Numbered from the stretch's first letter, positions 33,598-44,169 are shown. The stretch is DNA of 64,000 nt from Sphingopyxis bauzanensis (GCF_002205675.1 NZ_NISK01000004.1:310001-374000); one strand, 5' to 3'. Numbers and translations: made by a program. Notes: generated from the sequence alone by a model not told the origin.

Positions 33598-35169
33598 TTA
33601 TATCCCGCCCTCGGCGCGTTTCGATGCCACATCGGCGAGGCTGCCGAGCTTGGGCCCCTCGACCTGTTTCGCGGCAATCGGGGTCAGTGCCGCGCCGGGC
33701 GCGACCGCAGTCAGCGTCCGGATGCGCGCGCGGAAGTCGGCGAGCGGCTTGCCCTCGAGCAGCGCGCGGGTGACGAAAGTCACCGACGACGGGTTCACCG
33801 CGCGGCCGTTGCGATAGAGTTCGTAATGGAGGTGCGGCCCGGTCGAGAGGCCGGTCGAGCCGATATAGCCGATCACCTGGCCGCGATTGACGCGCTGGCC
33901 GGGGCGGACCGCGATGCGGCTCATATGACCATAGCCGGTGCCGAGGCCATTGCCGTGGTTGAGCTTGACGAAATTGCCGTAACCGCCGTGGCGCCCGGCG
34001 ATCGACACGACACCATCGGTCACCGCATAGATCGGCGCGCCATAACCGCCGCCGAAATCGATACCGCTGTGCATGCGGCGATAGCCGAGGATCGGGTGCC
34101 GCCGCATCCCGAAGGTCGAGGTGATGCGGCCATTGGTCGGCCGCGCCATGCCGCCGCGCTGTTCGCCGACGCCGGATGCTTCGAACCATTGGGTGCGGCC
34201 ATCGACATTCCATTCGAGCATCGACAGCCTGGGTTTGCCGCCGCGGACCAGCCCCGCGAAGAGCAGCTTGCCGGTTTCGCTCTCGCCGGTCTCGGCGCGG
34301 CGGTAGTCGACGATGATGTCGAACTCGTCATTGGCGCGAATGTCGCTGCCGACCGAAATCTGGCGGCCGATCACCCGCAGATAAGATTGGATCGCGGTTG
34401 CGGGGGCCCCGGCGGCACGCGCCGAGCGGTAAAGACTGTCGCCAACGCGGCCGCGGATGCGCAGCGGTGTATTGTCGACCGCGATCGGGATGCGCCGCAT
34501 TACCAGCCGGTCGCCCTCGCGCTCCATTTCGATGCGCAGATCAAAGCGCGCGCGCATCGCCAGCGCGTCGACGGGGCGGGGCATCGTGCGCGCGGCGCGG
34601 CGTCCGAGAATAAGGTCAATTCGCGTTCCGGGTGCGATGTCGGCGAGCGGCACTGCGCTCGATACCTGATTCGCCAGCGCTTGCGCCTCGCCGCTGCCGA
34701 CGCCCGAGCGTTCAAGCAGGCGCGCAAAGCTGTCGCCGCGGCCCAACGTCGCGGTGAGTTCGATCTGCGGGCGCTCGGGGGTCTGGGTCAGCGGACGCAC
34801 TGCGTCGGTCGCCGCCATATGCCGCCCGGTGTCGCCGCCGAGCGCGAGCGGAACGATCATCTGCGCGCGCGCTTCGTTGAAATCGGCGGTGTCGAGCGCC
34901 GTGGCGCCGCCGACACTAAGCGGCTGAATTCCGGGGAAAGAAGCTATGGCGGTGCCGCAGAGCAAGGTTAATGTCGCCAGCCCGCGCCACCATTCGACCG
35001 AGCCGATATTGCCGCCAAGGTCGGAAACCAGATCGAGCTGCGCCAGCCGGTCACGCCAGCCAAGCAAGTGCAAATCGGCATCGGCGCGCCGCAGCGGGAT
35101 CGCCTGCGACATCGCAAGCGCAGCCGCATTGCCGGACATCCCCGCGATGGGTTCATGACGCTGAAACAA
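33598..35169 (-). CDS. M23-family peptidoglycan endopeptidase (membrane anchored)
   Basis: The product is about 523 residues from a TTG at 35169, which follows GGGGGTGGC; a TTG at 35199 and an ATG at 35139 are alternatives. A membrane segment (WWRGLATLTLLCGTAIASFPG) lies near residue 70. A LysM-like/linker region follows (LGRGDSFARLLERSGV). The C-terminal peptidase carries the zinc motifs MHSGIDFGGGYG and GPHLHYELYRNG. It probably cuts peptidoglycan cross-links in the periplasm. It is divergent from the helicase gene. Confidence 0.9.
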   Translation of the reverse strand: MFQRHEPIAGMSGNAAALAMSQAIPLRRADADLHLLGWRDRLAQLDLVSDLGGNIGSVEWWRGLATLTLLCGTAIASFPGIQPLSVGGATALDTADFNEARAQMIVPLALGGDTGRHMAATDAVRPLTQTPERPQIELTATLGRGDSFARLLERSGVGSGEAQALANQVSSAVPLADIAPGTRIDLILGRRAARTMPRPVDALAMRARFDLRIEMEREGDRLVMRRIPIAVDNTPLRIRGRVGDSLYRSARAAGAPATAIQSYLRVIGRQISVGSDIRANDEFDIIVDYRRAETGESETGKLLFAGLVRGGKPRLSMLEWNVDGRTQWFEASGVGEQRGGMARPTNGRITSTFGMRRHPILGYRRMHSGIDFGGGYGAPIYAVTDGVVSIAGRHGGYGNFVKLNHGNGLGTGYGHMSRIAVRPGQRVNRGQVIGYIGSTGLSTGPHLHYELYRNGRAVNPSSVTFVTRALLEGKPLADFRARIRTLTAVAPGAALTPIAAKQVEGPKLGSLADVASKRAEGGI

Positions 35170-35410
35170 ACTGCCACCCCCGCTCGACGGACCTCCCAAA
35201 ACCCGGCCGCCGAATGATATTCGACCACCTGTCTGTAAAGAAAGTTCGTTAAAGTCAATTTAATGGCGGTTTTGCTGCCATCGGCTGCGGCAAGCCGTGG
35301 TGAGGGTGGGATATTGTGCAAGCCGTACGGAAAAATGAGCCGCTGCTCCACCGTTCGACGATCGACAGTTGCGCAGCGCTCGCCGCCATGCCAGCTTGGT
35401 GCCCAAGATA

Positions 35411-38179
35411 ATGACGTCATCCTCTTCCCAGCCGGTCAAGGCTGTCCTTGGCCCCACCAACACCGGCAAAACCCATTTGGCGGTCGAGCGTTTGACCGCC
35501 CATTCGAGCGGCATGATCGGCTTTCCGCTCCGCTTGCTGGCGCGCGAAGTTTACGACCGCGTCGTCGCGATCAAGGGGGCGCCGCAGGTCGCGCTGGTCA
35601 CCGGCGAGGAACGGATCATCCCGCCCGACGCGCGCTACCTGCTCGGCACGATGGAAGCGCTGCCGATCGAGCGCGACGTCGCCTTTGTCGGGATCGACGA
35701 AGCCCAGCTGGGCGCGGACCCCGAGCGCGGCCATGTCTTCACCGACCGCCTGCTGCGCGCGCGGGGCCGCGACGAGACGATGATCCTGGGATCGGCGAGC
35801 ATCCGCGGGCTGGTGAAAGCGCTGGTACCCGAAGCCGAGATTGTCACCCGGCCGCGCTTCTCGACCCTGAGCTACGCCGGGTCATCCAAACTGTCGCGCC
35901 TGCCCAAACGCTCGGCGATCGTCGCTTTCTCGGCCGAGGAGGTTTACGCAATCGCCGAAATGCTGCGCCGTTTTTCGGGCGGCGCCGCGGTGGTGATGGG
36001 GGCGCTGAGCCCCAAGACGCGCAATTCGCAGGTCGCGATGTTCGAGGCGGGCGAGGTCGACTACCTTGTCGCCACCGACGCGATCGGCATGGGGCTGAAC
36101 CTCGACGTCCAGCATGTCGCCTTTGCCAGTTTGCAGAAATTCGACGGGCGACGACTCCGCCGTCTGACGATTTCCGAAATGGCGCAGATCGCCGGGCGCG
36201 CCGGGCGGCATCAGCAGGACGGCAGCTTCGGCACCGTTGGCTTGCCGCAGGGTGGTTTCACCCCCGAGGAAGTCGCGGCGATCGAGGGGCATCATTTCCC
36301 GCCGCTGCCCAGCATGTTCTGGCGCAATCCGACCCCCGGTTTCGGCTCGCTCGACCAGCTGCTGTCCGACCTGGCGCAGCCGCCGACGCAGCCGGTGCTG
36401 CGCCCCGCCCCGGAAGCGGTCGACATCGCAGTGCTCAAGCATCTGGCAGGGGACATGGAGGTGCGCGCGCTCGGCGGCGATTTCGACGCGGTCCAGCGCC
36501 TGTGGGACATTTGCGGGCTGCCCGATTTCGAGCAATTGGGCGCCGAGCATCACAGCCGGACGATTTTCAAACTGTGGCAATGGCGCACCAGCGGCGACGG
36601 AATGATCGACCCCGACTGGTTTTCGCGGCGGCTGGCGAAGCTTAACGACGTCGAGGGCGATATCGATCAGCTCGCGAGCCGCATCGCCGCTGTGCGGACC
36701 CTGTGCTTCATCGCGCAGCGCGGCGACTGGATCGCGGGCGCGGCGGGGTGGACCGAAGCGACGCAGGTGCTCGAATCGCGCCTGTCCGACGCGCTGCACG
36801 TGGCGCTGGCGCAGCGCTTCGTCGACCGGCGGCTCGCGCTGCTGCTGCGTGACGCCGGGCAGCGGCACGCCGCGCTGCCGGTGGCGGTCGGACCCGACGG
36901 GACGGTCGCGGTCGATGGCGAAGCGATCGGCACGCTCAAGGGTTTTCAGTTCAAGGTCGATCCGGTCGCCAAGGCGAGCGACCACCGGATGCTGCTCGCC
37001 GCCGCTGAAAAACATCTGCGCGCCGAGCTGGCGCGCCGCGCCACCGCGCTGGCAGAGGGCGACGACAGTGCCTTGTCGCTGATTGCCGAACCGGGCGCGG
37101 CGCCCCGACTCGCCTGGCACGGCCATCCTATTGCGACGCTCGCCAAGGGGCCGACGCTGGTCCAGCCGATGATCCAGGTCGACCCGTCGCTGCGGCGGCT
37201 CGAACCCGTCCAGGTGCAGGCGATTACCGAGCGGCTGCACCGCTTCATCGCCTCGCAACTGGCGCGTCACGCCGGCCCGCTCGCCGCGATGGGCGAGGCG
37301 GCGGGCGACCTATTCACCCCGCCGCGCGTCCGCGCGCTGCTCGCGGCGCTGACCGACAACAGCGGCATGATCGGCCGCGCTGCGGTCGAGGATCAGCTGA
37401 ACGCGCTCGCCGTCGACGAGCGACCGCAGCTGCGCAAACTGGGCTTCACCATTGGCTCGCTCGACGTCTTCCATCCGACGTTGCTGAAGCCCGAGGCGGT
37501 GCGCTGGCGCGCGGCGCTGATCGCGGCGCAGCAGGGCGTGCCGGTTCCGGCGCTGCCGCCGCACGGCGCGGTGCTGCAAAAAACGGGCAGCCACACCGGA
37601 CTGACAATCGCCGGATTCCGTCGCTGCGCCACCGGCTGGCTGCGCATCGACATGGCCGAAAAGCTTGCTCGGCAGGCGCATTCCGCCCGGATGCAGGCGT
37701 CGGCGCCGCCAACCGCGCCGATCGCAGGCAGCGACGATCATCATCACGACCATCCGATCGGCGCGGAAGCCGACATTGCGGCACCGCCCGGCTTTGTGAT
37801 CGACCCCGCGCTCGCTACCTCGCTCGGGCTCGACGAAGAAACACGGCGCGGGCTGCTCGGCAGCTTCGGGTTCCGCAGCGTTGGCGAGCCCGCGCTGCAA
37901 CGCTGGCGCTGGTTGGGGCTGCGCAAGCCCGACAAGCGCCCGCGCCGTAAACCGCCGCGCAAGAGCGCCGACAGCCCGCCGCGCGCTGTGGCGAACGGCG
38001 ACGTCCGGCGGACGCCGGTCCATCAGGCCAAGGGCAAACGCGGCGCGCCGGGTAAGCCGCGGGCCGACAAACCCCGCGCCGATCCCCCGCGCGCGGATCG
38101 CTCGGCGCGGCGCAGCCCGTCGCCGAACAGCCCGTTTGCTGGTCTTGCCGCGCTGCTCGCCGAAAGCCGCAAAGACTGA
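35411..38179 (+). CDS. SUV3-like DEAD/DExH RNA helicase
   Basis: The 922-residue protein starts at ATG 35411 (MTSSSSQ). Helicase motif I is VLGPTNTGKTH, motif II GIDEAQLG, and motif VI QIAGRAGRHQ, with VATDAIGMGLNLDV in between. These match the SUV3/mitochondrial helicase branch that works with exoribonucleases in RNA decay. The C-terminal 130 residues are basic and Pro-rich (KPDKRPRRKPPRKS), likely RNA-binding and disordered. It is coupled to the S4 protein by a TGATG overlap. Confidence 0.88.
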   Translation: MTSSSSQPVKAVLGPTNTGKTHLAVERLTAHSSGMIGFPLRLLAREVYDRVVAIKGAPQVALVTGEERIIPPDARYLLGTMEALPIERDVAFVGIDEAQLGADPERGHVFTDRLLRARGRDETMILGSASIRGLVKALVPEAEIVTRPRFSTLSYAGSSKLSRLPKRSAIVAFSAEEVYAIAEMLRRFSGGAAVVMGALSPKTRNSQVAMFEAGEVDYLVATDAIGMGLNLDVQHVAFASLQKFDGRRLRRLTISEMAQIAGRAGRHQQDGSFGTVGLPQGGFTPEEVAAIEGHHFPPLPSMFWRNPTPGFGSLDQLLSDLAQPPTQPVLRPAPEAVDIAVLKHLAGDMEVRALGGDFDAVQRLWDICGLPDFEQLGAEHHSRTIFKLWQWRTSGDGMIDPDWFSRRLAKLNDVEGDIDQLASRIAAVRTLCFIAQRGDWIAGAAGWTEATQVLESRLSDALHVALAQRFVDRRLALLLRDAGQRHAALPVAVGPDGTVAVDGEAIGTLKGFQFKVDPVAKASDHRMLLAAAEKHLRAELARRATALAEGDDSALSLIAEPGAAPRLAWHGHPIATLAKGPTLVQPMIQVDPSLRRLEPVQVQAITERLHRFIASQLARHAGPLAAMGEAAGDLFTPPRVRALLAALTDNSGMIGRAAVEDQLNALAVDERPQLRKLGFTIGSLDVFHPTLLKPEAVRWRAALIAAQQGVPVPALPPHGAVLQKTGSHTGLTIAGFRRCATGWLRIDMAEKLARQAHSARMQASAPPTAPIAGSDDHHHDHPIGAEADIAAPPGFVIDPALATSLGLDEETRRGLLGSFGFRSVGEPALQRWRWLGLRKPDKRPRRKPPRKSADSPPRAVANGDVRRTPVHQAKGKRGAPGKPRADKPRADPPRADRSARRSPSPNSPFAGLAALLAESRKD

Positions 38180-38538
38180 TGGCGAGCCCCGGCGCCGCGG
38201 GCAGCATCCGGCTCGACAAGCTGCTGTGGTTCCTGCGCTTTGCGCGCTCCCGCAGCCTGGCGCAGGCGGTGGTCGCGGCGGGGCATATCCGGCTCGACGG
38301 GCGGCGCGTTTCGCGGCCCTCGTGCGCGGTCCACGTCGGGCAGACACTGGTGCTGCCCGTCGGCGAGCGGATCGAGGTGGTGCGGCTGCTGGCGCTGCCC
38401 GTCCGCCGTGGATCGGCGAGCGAAGCGCGGGCCTGCTATCGGAATCTCGATCCCGGTTCGCCCGTCATCGGCATTTCGGCTATCAGCGGCGATGGAAAAG
38501 CTGTGCATCCAAATCGAGCGCCGGGCCCTATCCAATGA
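38179..38538 (+). CDS. S4-domain RNA-binding protein (Hsp15-like)
   Basis: The 119-residue protein begins with an S4 domain: SIRLDKLLWFLRFARSRSLAQAVVAAGHIRLDGRRVSRPSCAVHVGQTLVLPVGERIEVVRLLALP. Hsp15 recycles free 50S subunits carrying nascent chains in Escherichia coli; the role here is inferred from the fold. Its ATG overlaps the helicase TGA by one base, which fits a joint role in RNA handling. Confidence 0.85.
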   Translation: MASPGAAGSIRLDKLLWFLRFARSRSLAQAVVAAGHIRLDGRRVSRPSCAVHVGQTLVLPVGERIEVVRLLALPVRRGSASEARACYRNLDPGSPVIGISAISGDGKAVHPNRAPGPIQ

Positions 38539-38651
38539 GAGTGATTCGCAACTGCTCGCTAGCCGTTGACGCACCGCCGTCCGGCGGCATAGAGGCGAGC
38601 CAAGTGAGAGATTGACGGCCCGGTTGTCGTCACCTGAGGGAGCCAGAAACC

Positions 38652-38990
38652 ATGACCTATGTCGTCACCGATGCCTGTGTACGGTGCAAATATATGGACT
38701 GTGTCGAGGTGTGCCCCGTCGACTGTTTCTATGAGGGCGAGAATATGCTCGTCATCAACCCGAACGAATGCATCGACTGCGGCGTGTGCGAGCCGGAATG
38801 CCCCGCCGAAGCGATCCTGCCCGACACCGAAAGCGGCCTCGAAAAATGGCTGGAAGTGAACACCAAGTTCAGCGCCGAATGGCCGAACATTACGGTGAAG
38901 AAGGAAAGCCCCGCCGACGCCGACGAATATAAGGGCGTCGAAGGTAAGTTCGAGACGCTGTTTTCGCCCGAGCCTGGCACCGGCGACTGA
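38652..38990 (+). CDS. fdxA: Seven-iron ferredoxin FdxA
   Basis: The 112-residue ferredoxin has the pattern of 7Fe proteins: Cys9, Cys17 and Cys50 for the 3Fe-4S cluster, and Cys21, Cys40, Cys43 and Cys46 for the 4Fe-4S cluster, as in Azotobacter ferredoxin I shifted by one. The C-terminal extension ([35 protein letters not shown]) is typical. It is a low-potential electron carrier. It stands alone with a terminator behind it. Confidence 0.95.
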   Translation: MTYVVTDACVRCKYMDCVEVCPVDCFYEGENMLVINPNECIDCGVCEPECPAEAILPDTESGLEKWLEVNTKFSAEWPNITVKKESPADADEYKGVEGKFETLFSPEPGTGD

Positions 38991-39011
38991 TCCCAAATCT
39001 GACAAATTAGT

Positions 39012-39040
39012 GGGGCGGGACTTTCCCGCCCCTTTCTTTT
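39012..39040 (+). terminator. Intrinsic terminator after fdxA
   Basis: Perfect arms GGGGCGGG and CCCGCCCC with loop ACTTT are followed by TTTCTTTT, 21 bp after the fdxA stop. Confidence 0.88.
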
Positions 39041-39141
39041 GCCCCCTTGAATCCCTCTCGCTTGGCGACGATGTAGGTGACCGAGGGGCCAGCCCGCCGG
39101 TTCTCGGCGCGGCGCTCCAACAGCATAAGGACGCATTCCCA

Positions 39142-39792
39142 ATGATCGACCCGCTCGCCGCTCTTGTCCCCGTCGTCGTCGAACAGACGAGCCGCGGCGA
39201 ACGCAGCTTTGACATTTTCTCACGCCTGCTGCGCGAACGGATCATCTTTGTCACCGGTGAGGTCGAGGATAATATGGCGTCGCTGATCACGGCCCAGCTG
39301 CTGTTCCTCGAATCGGAGAATCCGAAGAAGGACATTTACATGTACATCAACTCGCCGGGCGGCGTCGTGACGGCGGGCATGGCGATCCACGATACCATGC
39401 AGTACATCCGTCCCCGCGTCGGCACCGTGTGCATCGGCCAGGCCGCTTCGATGGGCAGCTTCCTGCTTGCCGCGGGCGAGCCCGGAATGCGCGTTGCGCT
39501 GACCAACGCGCGGGTCATGGTCCACCAGCCGTCGGGCGGCGCGCGCGGCATGGCGTCGGACATTGAAATCCAGGCGCGCGAAATCCTGCGCATCCGCAAG
39601 CGGATGAACGACCTCTATGTCAAATATACCGGCAAGTCGCTGAAAGACATTGAAAAGGCCATGGACCGCGACACCTTCCTTGAGGCCGACGAAGCGAAGG
39701 CATTCGGGCTGGTCGATCATGTCTATGACCGCCGCCCCGGCGCGGTCGAAGGCGATGCCGCGAAGGATCTCGGCGAAGGGCCGACGCCCTGA
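39142..39792 (+). CDS. clpP: ATP-dependent Clp protease proteolytic subunit
   Basis: The 216-residue peptidase starts at ATG 39142 ([10 protein letters not shown]) with AAGGA upstream. The catalytic Ser is in [11 protein letters not shown] and the His in [11 protein letters not shown]; the Asp lies in [12 protein letters not shown]. It forms the double-ring chamber that degrades proteins unfolded by ClpX. clpX follows after 255 bp that contain a dispersed palindrome. Confidence 0.97.
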   Translation: MIDPLAALVPVVVEQTSRGERSFDIFSRLLRERIIFVTGEVEDNMASLITAQLLFLESENPKKDIYMYINSPGGVVTAGMAIHDTMQYIRPRVGTVCIGQAASMGSFLLAAGEPGMRVALTNARVMVHQPSGGARGMASDIEIQAREILRIRKRMNDLYVKYTGKSLKDIEKAMDRDTFLEADEAKAFGLVDHVYDRRPGAVEGDAAKDLGEGPTP

Positions 39793-39814
39793 TTGCGCTG
39801 CCGATCCCAAAGAT

Positions 39815-39888
39815 CGTCACCCCAGACTTGATCCGGGGTCCGTTGTCACAAAGCGACGATGGATGCCGGGTCAAATCCGGCATGACGA
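39815..39888. repeat. Dispersed palindromic repeat, family C, between clpP and clpX
   Basis: Two small inverted units, GACTTGATCCGGGGTC and GATGCCGGGTCAAATCCGGC, sit back to back around GTTGTCACAAAGCGACG. This composition (CCGGGTCAAATCCGGCATGACG) is a repeat type widespread in alphaproteobacteria. It lies directly after clpP. Confidence 0.7.
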
Positions 39889-40047
39889 AAGACGGGATTG
39901 GTAACCGCATTTGTTGACGCCCGCTTGGCGTCTTGATGCTAGGCGGGACATTGCCGCGATGTCACCCAATTGCCATATTGTAATTGGGTGTCTGCGGGCT
40001 AGGATAAGAACGGCACCGCCATTTCGGCGCCTGCCAAAGGAAGTAAT

Positions 40048-41319
40048 ATGACGAAATTGAGCGGCTCAGACAGCAAGAGCACCCTCTATTGCTCCTTCTG
40101 CGGCAAGTCGCAGCACGAAGTCCGCAAGCTGATTGCCGGCCCGACCGTGTTCATCTGCGACGAATGCGTCGAACTGTGCAACGACATCATCCGCGAAGAG
40201 ATCAAGGGCGGGGTTGCCGCGCGCAAGGATGGCGCGGTGCCGACGCCACTGGAGATCTGCCAGCATCTCGACGCCTATGTGATCGGCCAGAACAAGGCCA
40301 AGCGGGTGCTGTCGGTCGCGGTCCACAATCATTACAAGCGCCTTGCAAACAGCGGCCGCGGTGACGAGGTCGAACTGGCGAAGTCGAACATCCTGCTGGT
40401 CGGCCCGACGGGCAGCGGCAAGACGTTGCTGGCGCAGACGCTCGCACGCTTCCTCGACGTGCCCTTCACCATGGCTGACGCGACAACGCTGACCGAGGCC
40501 GGTTACGTCGGCGAGGACGTCGAGAACATCATCCTCAAGCTGCTCCAGTCGTCCGACTATAATGTCGAGAAGGCGCAGCGTGGCATCGTTTACATCGACG
40601 AGATCGACAAGATCAGCCGCAAGGCCGAAAATCCGTCGATCACTCGCGACGTGTCGGGCGAAGGCGTGCAGCAGGCGCTGCTCAAGCTGATGGAAGGCAC
40701 GACTGCGAGCGTTCCGCCGCAGGGCGGCCGCAAGCATCCGCAGCAGGAATTCCTGCAGGTCGACACGACGAACATCCTGTTCATCGCGGGCGGCGCGTTT
40801 TCGGGCCTCGAAAAGATCATCGGCGACCGCTTGCAGGGCAAGTCGATCGGTTTCGGCGCGCATGTTGCGGGACCGGACGAACGCCGCATGGGCGAAGTGC
40901 TGAAAAGCATCGAGCCCGAGGATCTGCTTAAATTCGGCCTGATCCCCGAATTCGTCGGCCGTCTGCCCGTCATCGCGACGCTCGAGGATCTCGACATCGA
41001 TGCGCTGGTCAAGATTTTGGGCGAGCCCAAGAACGCGCTGGTGAAGCAGTATCGCAAGCTGTTCGATCTGGAAGAGGTCGTGCTGACCTTTACCGACGAT
41101 GCGCTGGTCGCGGTCGCCAAGAAAGCCATCGAACGCAAGACCGGCGCCCGCGGGCTGCGCTCGATCGTCGAGGCGATCCTGCTCGACACGATGTTCGACC
41201 TGCCCGATCTGACCGATGTGGTCGAGATCGTCGTCGACAAGGATGTCGTCGAGGGCCGCAAGGATCCAGTCCGCGTCTATGCCGACAAGGCAAAGGAAGT
41301 GGCAGGCGACGCAGCCTGA
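40048..41319 (+). CDS. clpX: ATP-dependent Clp protease ATPase subunit ClpX
   Basis: The 423-residue AAA+ unfoldase has the N-terminal zinc finger ([30 protein letters not shown]), Walker [16 protein letters not shown], Walker [12 protein letters not shown], the GYVGEDVE pore loop and the [16 protein letters not shown] sensor region. The ClpP-binding IGF-type loop is in KSIGFGAHV. It selects and unfolds substrates for ClpP. Confidence 0.98.
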   Translation: MTKLSGSDSKSTLYCSFCGKSQHEVRKLIAGPTVFICDECVELCNDIIREEIKGGVAARKDGAVPTPLEICQHLDAYVIGQNKAKRVLSVAVHNHYKRLANSGRGDEVELAKSNILLVGPTGSGKTLLAQTLARFLDVPFTMADATTLTEAGYVGEDVENIILKLLQSSDYNVEKAQRGIVYIDEIDKISRKAENPSITRDVSGEGVQQALLKLMEGTTASVPPQGGRKHPQQEFLQVDTTNILFIAGGAFSGLEKIIGDRLQGKSIGFGAHVAGPDERRMGEVLKSIEPEDLLKFGLIPEFVGRLPVIATLEDLDIDALVKILGEPKNALVKQYRKLFDLEEVVLTFTDDALVAVAKKAIERKTGARGLRSIVEAILLDTMFDLPDLTDVVEIVVDKDVVEGRKDPVRVYADKAKEVAGDAA

Positions 41320-41323
41320 CCCC

Positions 41324-41350
41324 GAGTCGCGCGCGGCGCGCGCGACTCTT
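41324..41350 (+). terminator. Intrinsic terminator after clpX
   Basis: Twelve-base arms GAGTCGCGCGCG and CGCGCGCGACTC are directly adjacent and are followed by TTTAAT, 4 bp after the clpX stop. Confidence 0.85.
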
Positions 41351-41353
41351 TAA

Positions 41354-41371
41354 TGTTGCATTGCAGCAACA
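41354..41371. promoter_or_regulatory. Inverted repeat upstream of the TonB-dependent receptor
   Basis: TGTTGC and GCAACA flank ATTGCA in the 274-bp gap before the receptor gene. It may be a regulator site, but no regulator gene is nearby and the short arms make this weak. Confidence 0.3.
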
Positions 41372-41593
41372 GTTGCCGAGAAAAACGCAACTCAGCCCGT
41401 GGATAAATAGCGCAGCGTTACGGAAATCCGCGCTTTTCTGATCTTTGCGTCCCACTTTTTGCGCGCGCCGCTTGCACTGTCACATTTGCTGTCACAATCG
41501 TGCCACACGCGGGCTTCAGGGGCGCTCGCAGGACTTGCGCGCCCCATTTTTGCGCGCCTGCCGAACGACATCACACCAAGGGGACATCCTGAC

Positions 41594-44068
41594 ATGAACT
41601 TCCGTCACACGCTTGCCGCCAGCTGCGCGCTGATCCCGGTCGCGCTGCTTTCCGCGCCTGCCTTTGCCCAGTCGACCGGGTCGGTCGATTTTGACGATGA
41701 AATCGTCGTAACCGGCGCGCGCGCCACCGACGTGGCCGGCATCCAGTCGCCCGACACCTCGAAAGCGAAGTCGGTTCTTGGTCAGGAAGTGATCGCTCGC
41801 CAGAACCCTGGCCAGACGATCCTCGACACGATCAATCTGGTGCCGGGTGTGAGCTTCACGAACAACGACGCCTATGGTTCGTCGGGTGGCCAGCTCACTA
41901 TCCGCGGCTTTTCGGCGGACCGCATCAGCCTAACCTTCGACGGCGTGCCGCTGAATGACTCGGGTAACTATGCCATCTATTCGAACCAGCAGCTCGACCC
42001 CGAACTGATCGAACAGGTCAACGTCAACCTTGGCACCACCGACGTCGACAGCCCGACCGCCGCAGCGACGGGTTCGACCGTCAACTATCGTACTATGGTC
42101 CCAACCGAAGAATTCGGCGTCAACCTGTCGGGTTCGGCTGGCGAGTTCGAATTTTTCCGTATCTTCGGCATGGTGAATACCGGCGAATTCACGCCTTTTG
42201 GCACCCGCGCCTTTTTCGCGGCCTCGACGGCATCCAACAACAATCCGTTCAACAATTATGGCCGCGTTCGTAAGAAGCAATTCAACGGCCGCGTGTGGCA
42301 ACCCCTCGGCGACAATGGCGACTTCATTTCAGTCGCCGGTCATTACAACGAAAACCGCAACAATTTCTTCGGTTCGGTGCCGCTGCGTCTCGATGCCAAC
42401 CGTGTCGTCGGTTCGGGTCCGGGCAATCGCTTCCCGCTCGACAATGATGAACGCGAGTACCTGATCAACTTCCCTTGCACGGTCAGCACCGCATCGGGTC
42501 CCGGTGCACAGCTGACCAACGGCTGCGGCACCGAGTTCGACCGCCGCTACAACCCGTCGAACACGGGCAACATCCGCGGCGCGTCGAAGTTCACGCTGAC
42601 CGAAGGAGTCGTCCTGACGGTTGATCCAAGCTATCAATATGTCAAAGCGAATGGCGGCGGCACGGTTAACGTTCGCGAACGGCTTCAGAATGGACTTTCG
42701 GGCTATATCGGCGGCCGTCCCTATTTCGGTATGGACCTCAATGGCGACGGCGATCTGCTGGACGAAGTCTCGATGTTGGCCCCCAGCCAGACGCAGACGC
42801 ATCGTTATGGCGTGATCGCCAACCTGCGCTGGGATATCGCCGACAACCATACCGTGCGCGTCGGCTTCACCTATGACCGCGCCCGCCACCGGCAGACCGG
42901 TGAAGTCGGCCTGCTCCAGTTTAACGGCGAGCCTTTCGACGTGTTCCCAGTCAACGACCCGCAGACCGATGTCACCGGAGCCGTTCTGCAAAAACGTGAT
43001 CGTCTCTCCTACGCAATTCTGTCGCAGGTATCGGGCGAATATCGCGGCGAATTCCTGGACGGCAGCCTCGTCACGACGCTCGGCATTCGCGCGCCTTTCT
43101 TCAAGCGCGACCTGAACAATTATTGCTTCACCACCAGCGACACGGGCTTCGTTGACTGCTTCGGCAAGGATGATCCGCGCAATGCCACCTATCAAGCTGC
43201 AAATCCCACCGTTCAGGGTCCGCAGCAGCGCGTGCTGAAATATGACGAAATTCTGCCGAACGTCGGCCTGCTGTACAAGATCAGCAACCAGATCTCGGTG
43301 TTCGGTAACTATTCGAAGGGTTTGCAGGTTCCGGGTACGGACGCACTGTACAACGCGTTCTTCTTCCCGGCCAATACCCCCTCGGCGCGCCCGAGCCCCG
43401 AAACGACCAACAACTTCGACCTCGGCATTCGCTATCGTTCCAGCAAGGTTCAGGCGCAGGTTTCGACCTGGTATACTCGCTATCAGGACCGTCTTGCTTC
43501 GGCTTTCGATGAAGAAACGCAGCGCACTCTGTATCGCAACCTCGGCCGGGTCGACAAATATGGCATCGACGGCAGCATCGCCTATCAGCCGATCCCCGAG
43601 CTCGCGCTCTATGTCTTCGGCTCCTATCTGGAATCGGAAATCAAGAATGACGTGCAGTCGGGCGCCAACGCGTTCCTGCCCACTGCCGGCAAGCGTGAAG
43701 GCGGTGCTCCCGCCTACACCTTCGGCGGTTCAGCGCGCGGTACGCTCGGTCCTGTTGAACTGGGTGTGACGGCCAAGCGCACGGGCGGCCGGTATCTCTA
43801 TGACACCAATCTGCCCTTGGTCTTTGGCGGTTCGCAAGTCTATCCGGCCAAGACAAATGCCTACTGGCTGGTCAACTTGGACGCTCGGATGAGCCTCGAG
43901 TTCCTCGGGCTGAACGACAAGACCTTCTTCCAGGTCAACGTCTACAACCTGTTCGACGCGCTCTATGTCGGCAACTTTAACTCGTCGTTGTCGCAAGGTA
44001 CGTCGGCACCGAACGCCCAGATCGGTGCGCCGCGCACGATCAGCGGTACGCTGACCGTCGGCTTCTAA
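41594..44068 (+). CDS. TonB-dependent outer-membrane receptor
   Basis: The 824-residue protein starts at ATG 41594, with a signal peptide ending ALLSAPAFA. The TonB-box region DDEIVVTGARATDVAG and a plug domain (GVSFTNNDAYGSSGGQLTIRGFSADRISLTFDGVPLNDSGNY) follow, then a 22-strand barrel ending in the terminal Phe (ISGTLTVGF). No FecR/FecI pair or transport gene is adjacent, so the substrate is unknown; siderophores, vitamin B12 and carbohydrates are all possible in sphingomonads. Confidence 0.93.
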   Translation: MNFRHTLAASCALIPVALLSAPAFAQSTGSVDFDDEIVVTGARATDVAGIQSPDTSKAKSVLGQEVIARQNPGQTILDTINLVPGVSFTNNDAYGSSGGQLTIRGFSADRISLTFDGVPLNDSGNYAIYSNQQLDPELIEQVNVNLGTTDVDSPTAAATGSTVNYRTMVPTEEFGVNLSGSAGEFEFFRIFGMVNTGEFTPFGTRAFFAASTASNNNPFNNYGRVRKKQFNGRVWQPLGDNGDFISVAGHYNENRNNFFGSVPLRLDANRVVGSGPGNRFPLDNDEREYLINFPCTVSTASGPGAQLTNGCGTEFDRRYNPSNTGNIRGASKFTLTEGVVLTVDPSYQYVKANGGGTVNVRERLQNGLSGYIGGRPYFGMDLNGDGDLLDEVSMLAPSQTQTHRYGVIANLRWDIADNHTVRVGFTYDRARHRQTGEVGLLQFNGEPFDVFPVNDPQTDVTGAVLQKRDRLSYAILSQVSGEYRGEFLDGSLVTTLGIRAPFFKRDLNNYCFTTSDTGFVDCFGKDDPRNATYQAANPTVQGPQQRVLKYDEILPNVGLLYKISNQISVFGNYSKGLQVPGTDALYNAFFFPANTPSARPSPETTNNFDLGIRYRSSKVQAQVSTWYTRYQDRLASAFDEETQRTLYRNLGRVDKYGIDGSIAYQPIPELALYVFGSYLESEIKNDVQSGANAFLPTAGKREGGAPAYTFGGSARGTLGPVELGVTAKRTGGRYLYDTNLPLVFGGSQVYPAKTNAYWLVNLDARMSLEFLGLNDKTFFQVNVYNLFDALYVGNFNSSLSQGTSAPNAQIGAPRTISGTLTVGF

Positions 44069-44092
44069 GGCGCACGATCAAAAACGAAAACA

Positions 44093-44120
44093 GGGCGCGG
44101 GAGGTAACTCCTGCGCCCTT
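44093..44120. terminator. Bidirectional-looking terminator after the TonB-dependent receptor
   Basis: GGGCGCGGGAG and CTCCTGCGCCC pair (one mismatch) around GTAA and are followed by TTATT, 24 bp after the receptor stop. The sufE gene converges from the other side. Confidence 0.75.
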
Positions 44121-44169
44121 ATTCGTGGGCGTTCGAAATATGGTGCGCCGTAGAATGCCCGCCCGCGGG

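Noticed and set aside
41400..41593. Promoter of the TonB-dependent receptor
   Set aside because: TTGCAC and TCACAA-like boxes can be drawn but none is close enough to consensus to report.
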